From Nelumbo lutea (Eukaryota; Streptophyta; Magnoliopsida; Proteales; Nelumbonaceae), in assembly GCA_022828595.1 (NCBI GenBank), contig JAKGHH010000005.1, forward strand, positions 69,497,655 to 69,561,654: a stretch of DNA of 64,000 nucleotides. Reading direction: 5' to 3'. Below the pieces are notes generated by a model. It was not told the DNA's origin. It worked only from the letters and a program-made list of their open reading frames with translations, and made no database searches. The position numbers and the translations under genes were made by a program. Of this stretch, positions 59,901 through 64,000 are shown in pieces (position 1 is the stretch's first letter; the number at the start of each line of letters is the position of its first letter).

Positions 59901-62900
59901 CCCTTGCATGTTTTGATACTAGCTAACAACATTGATCTTTGGTTGGCAGTCTTGCAGCCATTGCAAGGAAGAGGCCCATTCACTATAGTAGTATATTTTC
60001 TGCACTGCTGGGTTTTGATCCAAATTTTGAGACAATAAAGGGTGGTCATGGTGCAAGTATTCAATATTCTATAAGGACTGCCTTTTTGGGGTTCTTGAGG
60101 TGTGCTCATCCAACCGTTATGGAGGTAAAACTTTTCCAACATTCTATTTTGTTTCTTTTGTGCTATTTACTTATTCATTATCTCATGATATAAACCAAGC
60201 CAAGCTGCCAGATCCAGAAAAATAGCAAAGAAAGATTGCATGGAACTGAGATGGATAAATGGAAAAGTTGGGAAGGGTCAAATATGAAGTCATTCAAAGG
60301 AACCTAGTAGTAGCTCCATTAGGTGATAAATTTATACTAGATGTTTTATCATGTGCATAGAAGACTATCAGTAGCATCTGTAAGAAGAAGTGACATGTTG
60401 CAAGTTGAAGGAGCTAGATAATTTTTGAGCCAACAAGGTGAAGCTAGGTGACCAAAGGGTGCCCAGATGCCTAGGCGATGGATTTTCCTCCAGAGTACCT
60501 AATTGTTACCTTCAGACCCTTATGTGTGATACTATTGTTTCGGCAAATTCCTACTTCAAGAATGATAGAAAACCAAAATAAAGAGAAGTGGAAGAGCAAG
60601 GGGGGTGGAGTCCCTGTTACAGACCAGGAAAGGGGAAAAGAGAAAAAAAACTAAGAAAAGGAGGGGTAGACTGCAAAGAAGAAGATATGAAGACATGCAT
60701 GTTGTTCTGTTCAAGCTCAAAAATCGAGGCTCTTCGGTTGAGACATTAAGTCTCTTTGGTCTTCAAGACTTATGTTCGAGCATTAAGAGAAAATAATAAA
60801 ATATAATAGAATTCAGCATTCAGTACATCTTACAATTAAAAAGAATGATACTGTATAGCAGGGTGTACTGTAAGAGATATGAACTAAGCAATTAGAAAAT
60901 CAAAAAATATTTATTTATTGCTGATAAAAAATATTTACTCATATAAATCACCATCCTGGTTGCCTAGTTGTGTGTCTTATGTATAAATCTTCAGTTGTTT
61001 GGGTGAGGTGAGTTTGTATTAGTGCTTAGTCACCTAGGCATTGACTTGACAGCTATGGGGGCTAGAAGGGCTTAGGTTAGACCAAGAAGGACATGGGTCC
61101 AAGTAGTAAGAAATGATTTAAGTTCTCATAATTTCATGGATATGGCATTAAACAGAATGGAATGGCAGAACAAGATTCATGTAGTGTGTAGCGGACCCCA
61201 TATGGTTGGGATTAGGCTCAGACAATGATGATTACTATTATATTGTTTGACTTGTTGGCTCTGGATTTCTATTCGTTTCTTTGATTTGAAAGGAAAAGAG
61301 GCTTAGTGAGTGCATTTTCATGTATACATTGATGCCCTATATACTCTGTATTGAGTAATTTGGTAAGTGATCTCATGATCCCCATAGTTAAAGCAGCTCA
61401 ACTCAACTCAACCTTAAATTCCAGCTATCTGCTTTTGGTTACAATCCCGTTCCATCATTATTTGTCTATAAAGAATTCTATTTATCTGGGAATCATAGTT
61501 TTAGATATAGGTGTGATGGTTCTGCTTTGCTTTGCAAGCCCTAAGGTTACCTCGTTAATAAAAAATGTTTCACCTAGTTGAATTGACTGCTATTTGATTT
61601 CTGTAAACATTTGGAAGTGACAAGGCTTGGCTGAAAAAGGGGCACATTAATCATTTAAACTAGTCAAATTTTTAGATTTCAGTGTTACCTTAAATCCCTT
61701 AAATGAATTGCTCTGCATAGCCCTTTAACACAAACGACTCCTGAGTTGGCTGGTTTTTCTGGGCCCTGTGGATTCACTGATTTGACAGATGAAAGGTAGT
61801 CATCCTAATCTATCATATATAGGATGTATCTTCAATGGGATAATTTCTTCAACTCATGCGGTATACTGACAGAGGATTGGATTTTGAACTTGAGATAAAT
61901 ACATGCTATTTGCATGATAATTGGTTTTACCTCTAAATATGCTCATTATCTTTTCAAAACAAGTTAGTTTTATCTTCTCCCTTTCTCTCTTGATGGTTTG
62001 ATATTATTTGGAGATAGAGTGAAAAGGTACAATCATGATGATAGCAGCTAACAGCTTGATCCACCAGATATTAGATTATGTTGATACTGTATAGAGCTTT
62101 TATATCTTAATCTTGTTGATGATAATTATACTGGATTTAAGTAATACTTTTTATTAATGAGGTAGCTTCTCTTTAGTCATTCATTATTCTCATTTCAAAT
62201 AAATTTTATCTTCTAGAGGAGAATTACATAAGGTGTAGGTTCCACTTTCTTCCTTTTTGTCAACTTGTTATTTTCTTCCTTTAACCATTTGCATGTTGAG
62301 GAGGCTTCACGGTCTTTATTTTGTGGAAATTATTAACAATCAAAATTCTTGTTTCCAAATTGCTATCCTCCCCTACATTTATCTCTAGATATGACTTACT
62401 TTGATCATCAGTTCTACACCTCATACCTGACATACATACATATTGCTTTGTTTTCTTTTGTTAGTCACGGGATAAATTACTCAGGGCCTTGCGAACAATG
62501 AATGCTGGGGATGCAGCTGATCAAGTTATTCGGCAAGTTGATAAGATTATAAAGAATTTGGAGCGTTCACGTGATGCTCGATCCATCAAGGTAAAATGTG
62601 TAGAGAACAAACAATTCATTTTTGAGCTTTGCATGGTGATGATTATCCTATAGTGGTATTCTTATTCTTTAGTGCAAATTCATTTAATTTTTACAGCGAA
62701 TCCATTTTTTGATGTTCAGGAGGATCAACCATCATCCCAAAATCCTGTTTCTGTGGATTTGGCAAAGAAAAGGTCTCTACTTCAGGATAATGAAGGCCCA
62801 ACTGATGAAGTGTCTGCTAAGCGAACTCGCTATGGCCCTTTGGGCAACTCAGGTTTGTCTGTTCAGGTGCCAGGTGATTCTATGCAGGATGATGTTGGTG

Positions 62901-64000
62901 TAAACGGATTTGCTCCTAAGGTGCCTTTGCTGGACAATGATCTGACGCCTGTTGAACAAATGATTGCCATGATTGGTGCTTTATTGGCTGAAGGTGAAAG
63001 AGGTGCTGAATCTCTTGAAATTCTCATCTCGAAAATCCATCCTGACCTGTTGGCTGATATCGTCATAGCTAATATGAAACACTTACCAAAGAATACCCCA
63101 CCCTTAGCAAGCAGATTTGGGAACCCACCTGTAGCTTCACAGGCAAGTTCCTCAAGTACTGCATCTCAAGTGGCCCCAACTACTCCAGTAATGTCTTTGC
63201 AGTCTCCAGTGGTAACTACCCAAGTTGCTTCTTCAACAATGGGAATCAGCATGTCATCATCTGACTTGTCTGCAGTCTCCAATCTTCCTGCAGATTTTAA
63301 ACGTGATCCTCGGAGGGTACTACTGAAATTTTGTCATTATTTGCAATTTCTGTCCACTGGACATCACTCAACTAGTTTTCAGTTTGCTCTGAACAATTTA
63401 TTTAACCGTAGTGCTTAACATTTTAGATTAATTTAATTGGAAAATAATGCACATCTAATTTCTCAGGATCCTCGTCGGCTTGACCCACGGCGTGTGGCTG
63501 GACCTGCTGGTGCACAATCAGTGCCCATGAAAGAAGATATTGGTGATTTTCAATCTGGATTTGATGGTTTTACTTCTTTGAGTGGACCTCTTTCTATTCC
63601 GGCAGCGAGCAAGGTTGAAAGTCTTTCAGTACCTTCAACATCTAAAAGTGATATTAACTCCCCAGAAAGTTCAGTGGTTCCCACAACTGAGCAGCTAAAC
63701 CCTAAGGAAAGTTTGGAGGCTCTGGATGAAACTAAGGAAATTGAACCAGTTCAAGAGGTCAATACTACTTCAGGCAATGCTCTATCCCCTGCTCGTACTG
63801 TTGTTGAGGACCTGGTGGCATCGTCGTCGTCGTCGTCATCATCATCATCATCAGAAATTACAGTGACAGAGGGAGTTGATGCATCTTCTTCTCTGGATTC
63901 TGATCAGCAATCTCCAGCTATCCCTAGCACATCTGCCACTGATGATTCTCAGGACTTACCACCACTTCCATCTTTTATTGATTTGGCAGAAGAACATCAG
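36640..64000 (+). CDS. ESP4: symplekin/Pta1-like polyadenylation scaffold (partial, 3' end outside window)
   Basis: Nine in-phase exons (36640-36842, 39212-39371, 45440-45532, 46292-46394, 46506-46668, 59950-60124, 62465-62590, 62720-63316, 63467-64000+) give the first 718 codons without a stop. The start MAGASREQALCLLGAAKNHG, the segment GTRLLALKFVETY, FNIS-V-AGGHPILDPALF, KRPIHYSSIFSALL and YSIRTAFLGFLRC are characteristic of plant symplekins (Symplekin/Pta1 N-terminal HEAT-like domain, about residues 80-340). The following 342-540 region is Ser/Pro/Gln-rich, and exons 8-9 join at RDPRR|DPRRLDPRR. Symplekin is the scaffold of the cleavage and polyadenylation complex, binding CPSF and CstF, and acts in the nucleus. 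Arabidopsis has two members, ESP4 (At5g01400) and TANG1 (At1g27595); which is the closer one is undecided. Full proteins are near 1300 residues, so roughly half is present. The unusual point is intron length, up to 13.3 kb. Confidence 0.92.
36843..39211 (+). other. symplekin intron 1 (2.4 kb)
   Basis: GTAAGT...TTTTCAG. Contains a LINE endonuclease fragment (see 37990-38830). 37500-37980 is a G/A-rich stretch with short open frames, perhaps the ORF1 tail of the same LINE. A T-run lies at 39055-39070. Confidence 0.85.
37990..38830 (+). mobile_element. L1 LINE endonuclease fragment
   Basis: NVYASTDPLHADI, AGVFNVTQFCVEKN (degenerate GDFNxxR), LDRFFVTTEWEKHF and ISDHW are the ordered motifs of the AP-type endonuclease of plant L1 elements. 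TPFQFKDMWVKHSKLKEII follows as in those proteins. The catalytic DH pair of SDHW is kept, while the GD of GDFN is lost. Several stops. Same orientation as the host gene. Confidence 0.8.
39212..39371 (+). CDS. ESP4: symplekin exon 2
   Basis: Codons 68-121: LIEELGLKVMERSSVMMPML and SLLKDDASSVARQSIISGTN followed by FFCSILEEMTLQ. HEAT-like helices. Flanked by TTTTCAG and a CAG|GTCCTT donor, the latter weak beyond GT. Confidence 0.92.
40440..41228. mobile_element. long-TIR non-autonomous element
   Basis: TTTCAGCACTTTGCCCC...GGGTTGACAGTGAAGGTAAAAT...GATTTGATGGGCTGAGAG at 40530-40620 reappears inverted at 41107-41217. The arms are at least about 90 bp and roughly 85% alike. The outer borders are vague, the right arm being shorter. 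It encodes nothing. A Tourist MITE is inserted in it. Confidence 0.65.
40690..41011. mobile_element. Tourist-like MITE nested in the long-TIR element
   Basis: GCCTCTGTTTGGGAGTG (40693) and its complement CATTCCCAAACGAGGCC (to 41008) are the terminal repeats, with TAA on both sides. Inner AATAAGCACTTAT words are also inverted. Non-coding. Confidence 0.7.
41400..42000 (+). mobile_element. L1 LINE fragment (zf-RVT to RNase H end)
   Basis: LWDGPMPPKIKTF and CVPCLISSENVD, then FSPLFGAYWVSLLVLRDLFK, represent the zf-RVT domain with its later His lost. AANVLADALAKQRAE at about 41870 is the end of the RNase H. The reading changes frame several times. Confidence 0.7.
42340..42960 (+). mobile_element. 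L1 LINE RNase H fragment
   Basis: VVKSNFDGCALGNSGPLRID is the RVT_3 RNase H start (FDGxxxGNPG). DDCHVVINWM and a NALANSLARE-like degenerate end follow at 42760-42900. It stands directly after the previous fragment and may belong to a second LINE copy. Confidence 0.65.
43191..45124 (+). mobile_element. ORF1-only LINE-like element
   Basis: Flanked by AGGATGGTCCCCGGTTT (43174-43190) and AGGATGGCCCCTGGTTT (45125-45141), 15 of 17 identical, as a LINE target duplication would be. It has long charged open stretches (43515-43967, 43928-44290, 44413-44724) without endonuclease or reverse-transcriptase motifs. It ends in a 3'-UTR-like tail (CTGTACTTCTTTCTATTTTT, AATGAATTTTC, CTTAACAA). Composition (Lys, Glu, Gly, Ser) is like the ORF1 tail of plant L1. 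This identity is inferred; no zinc knuckle was found. Confidence 0.45.
44682..44994 (+). repeat. perfect 159-bp tandem duplication
   Basis: GGATTTTTCAACCCAAGAAG starts at 44682 and again at 44841, and the two copies are identical as far as they run (154 bp in the second). Because 159 is divisible by 3, the open frame 44531-44995 repeats 53 residues. Young relative to the element around it. Confidence 0.95.
45440..45532 (+). CDS. ESP4: symplekin exon 3
   Basis: Codons 122-152: FQQTGKIERWLEELWMWMTK and FKDAVFGIALE. Two acceptors 6 nt apart (ATAG|TTTCAG|CAA) are in phase. The first is chosen because relatives have Phe after the preceding Gln. Donor GAG|GTATAT. Confidence 0.88.
45533..46291 (+). 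other. symplekin intron 3 (759 bp)
   Basis: GTATAT...CTGTAG. Nothing recognisable inside. Confidence 0.85.
46292..46394 (+). CDS. ESP4: symplekin exon 4
   Basis: Codons 153-186 plus one base: PSSIGTRLLALKFVETYIFL and FTPDGNDSETSSKE. Followed by the 111-bp intron 46395-46505. Confidence 0.92.
46506..46668 (+). CDS. ESP4: symplekin exon 5
   Basis: Codons 187-240 plus two bases: FNISRVAGGHPILDPALFLL and EANRALGFLLELLQSANTLR. Acceptor TCAACAG, donor AACTG|GTGAGC. It ends within the Cys codon completed 13.3 kb downstream. Confidence 0.92.
46850..46945 (-). mobile_element. RTE-type LINE 3' end, inverted
   Basis: On the minus strand GATTCATATAACCAACCCAA followed by AGTAATTGGGATTTAG matches the GATTCATGTAG...GTTGGGATTAGG tail at 61175. 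Confidence 0.6.
51690..53790 (+). mobile_element. L1 LINE 3' end in intron 5
   Basis: MWNGPILPKIRA (about 51700) starts zf-RVT. After a badly decayed middle, ILEGATKW and FKWISRSANGPADSLKAGVT (about 53115-53165) are RNase H parts. A 3' UTR-like tail with ATAAATGAATGAAATTCATT ends at about 53790. A MITE sits in the tail. Confidence 0.65.
53438..53574. mobile_element. 137-bp hAT-like foldback MITE
   Basis: GGAATTCACACCTGCGCCCC at the left pairs with GGGGCGCAGATGTGATTTC at the right. The inverted similarity continues inward through GCACATCT and ATTGGGAAnATCTCCC, so nearly the whole element folds on itself. GAATATGG (53430-53437) and GAATATGT (53575-53582) form an 8-bp target duplication with one mismatch. 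Confidence 0.7.
54395..55500 (-). mobile_element. L1 LINE 3' end, inverted in intron 5
   Basis: The minus strand gives CSLCK...LATTFWFLAVF and RCIRAAICWSLWEERNSRIF (zf-RVT and linker), then FIKLNIDGCSVGNPGRSGIG (RNase H start) and KRSANSLADGLAKQGAYR (RNase H end). The complement of the T-run at 54405-54418 is its poly(A). Better preserved than the other LINEs: three long open frames with two breaks. Confidence 0.85.
56250..56820 (+). mobile_element. L1 LINE zf-RVT fragment
   Basis: GIWKVKALSKVIFFAWTAIL, then CYLYGCHKESASHLFIHW (degenerate Cys/His), is the zf-RVT domain. An IVGKYKIA-like WNRWNRKI segment (about 56635) follows. It fades before the microsatellite at 56855. Confidence 0.75.
56855..56913. 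repeat. compound TA/CA microsatellite
   Basis: (TA)n, ACATACATACATAC, (CA)n and (TA)n in succession. Confidence 0.95.
59430..59665 (+). mobile_element. L1 LINE 3' end close to exon 6
   Basis: VVWVKRCANSLANGLANLGG followed by KRENLFWAQM and a stop is the RNase H C-terminus. A 3' UTR with TAATGAAATCCTTTGTTATT and a short A-run ends the element about 290 bp before exon 6. Confidence 0.8.
59950..60124 (+). CDS. ESP4: symplekin exon 6
   Basis: Codons 241-299: LAAIARKRPIHYSSIFSALL, then YSIRTAFLGFLRCAHPTVME. Acceptor TTGGCAG, donor GAG|GTAAAA. Confidence 0.92.
60125..62464 (+). other. symplekin intron 6 (2.3 kb)
   Basis: GTAAAA...TGTTAG. Holds the RTE end at 61076-61232 and a CAACTCAACTCAACC trace at 61388 that may be another RTE tail in reverse. 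Nothing else recognised. Confidence 0.85.
61076..61232 (+). mobile_element. RTE LINE ORF2 C-terminus and tail
   Basis: VRPRRTWVQVVRNDLSSHNF followed by MDMALNRMEWQNKIHVV is the conserved end of plant RTE ORF2 and is intact for about 40 codons. The non-coding tail ACCCCATATGGTTGGGATTAGG follows. Confidence 0.8.
62465..62590 (+). CDS. ESP4: symplekin exon 7
   Basis: Codons 300-341: SRDKLLRALRTMNAGDAADQ and VIRQVDKIIKNLERSRDARS, then IK. Intron 7 (62591-62719, 129 bp) follows. Confidence 0.92.
62720..63316 (+). CDS. ESP4: symplekin exon 8
   Basis: Codons 342-540. A basic patch KKRSL...AKRTRYG (possible nuclear-localisation signal), then LTPVEQMIAMIGALLAEGER and a Ser/Thr/Ala/Gln-rich linker, ending FKRDPRR. 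GTACTA donor; intron 8 is 63317-63466. Confidence 0.92.
63467..64000 (+). CDS. ESP4: symplekin exon 9 (runs off the right edge)
   Basis: Codons 541-718: DPRRLDPRRVAGPAGAQSVP, then Ser/Glu/Pro-rich low-complexity sequence. 11 Ser codons at 63821-63853 (5 TCG then 6 TCA) form a coding microsatellite. Open to the last base. Confidence 0.92.

Larger units (their letters stand above)
46669..59949 (+). other. symplekin intron 5 (13.3 kb)
   Basis: GTGAGC...GGCAG. Contents: an RTE tail (46850-46945), LINE remnants (51690-53790, 54395-55500 inverted, 56250-56820, 59430-59665), a 137-bp hAT-like MITE (53438-53574) and a CA/TA microsatellite (56855-56913). 46946-51690, 57000-59430 and 59666-59949 show nothing recognisable. 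Confidence 0.85.

Noticed and set aside
1..64000. a new multi-gene system (cluster, defence island, CRISPR-like array)
   Set aside because: Only two intact genes are present, of ordinary plant families and with no shared pathway; the repeats are transposon-derived or simple.

Overview
The window is nuclear DNA from a flowering plant. It holds spliced genes with canonical GT-AG introns, a P-class pentatricopeptide-repeat (PPR) gene, decayed Copia and LINE retrotransposons, a SINE that looks like the Au family, Tourist-like and hAT-like MITEs, and a Mutator-like element carrying a piece of a host gene. Very long introns packed with L1 remnants suggest a moderately large genome, perhaps a woody early-diverging eudicot or a magnoliid. 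That placement is a guess; nothing in the window fixes the species. No bacterial-type feature, CRISPR array or gene cluster was seen.

Layout. Positions 1-5769 hold the 3' end of a Copia-type LTR and a second, heavily mutated Copia element (gag, protease, integrase, reverse transcriptase, RNase H, 3' LTR). Positions 5770-11730 are AT-rich intergenic DNA with an 0.8-0.9 kb duplicated block (6674-8560), a tRNA-like SINE trace and an hAT-like non-autonomous element. The first intact gene, at 12170-15672, is a mitochondrial-type PPR protein resembling Arabidopsis At5g55840. It has one 59-nt intron that joins a targeting presequence to about 27 PPR motifs. Positions 16788-18655 form a complete Pack-MULE-like element: two inverted terminal repeats of about 0.5 kb enclose an intron-free, broken 3' part of a DnaJ6/DNAJC9-type gene. 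The element lies inside an unidentified reading frame that is in phase on both sides.

Positions 18900-23790 are another Copia remnant. Its integrase is split by a 1953-bp solo LTR (21692-23644) flanked by the 5-bp duplication TCTAC. This LTR carries a cluster of palindromes just before its TATA box. Positions 23895-25010 hold a LINE scrap and a broken Myb/SANT-like gene on the minus strand. A short HOTHEAD-like (GMC oxidoreductase) exon fragment with a splice donor lies at 25696-25774. From 25775 to 36500 the DNA is intergenic, with a SINE, a 392-bp Tourist-like MITE, hAT-like ends, RTE tails and an L1 3' end.

The second intact gene starts at 36640 and runs off the right edge. It encodes the N-terminal 718 residues of a symplekin/Pta1-type scaffold of the pre-mRNA 3'-end cleavage and polyadenylation complex (related to Arabidopsis ESP4 and TANG1). 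Nine exons are in phase with one another, separated by introns of 111 bp to 13.3 kb. Introns 1, 2 and 5 hold most of the LINE debris, including an apparent ORF1-only element with target-site duplications and a perfect tandem duplication. The two intact genes show no functional link beyond both belonging to RNA metabolism. No previously undescribed multi-gene system is evident; the most unusual structures are the DnaJ-carrying MULE, the palindrome-rich solo LTR and the ORF1-only LINE.
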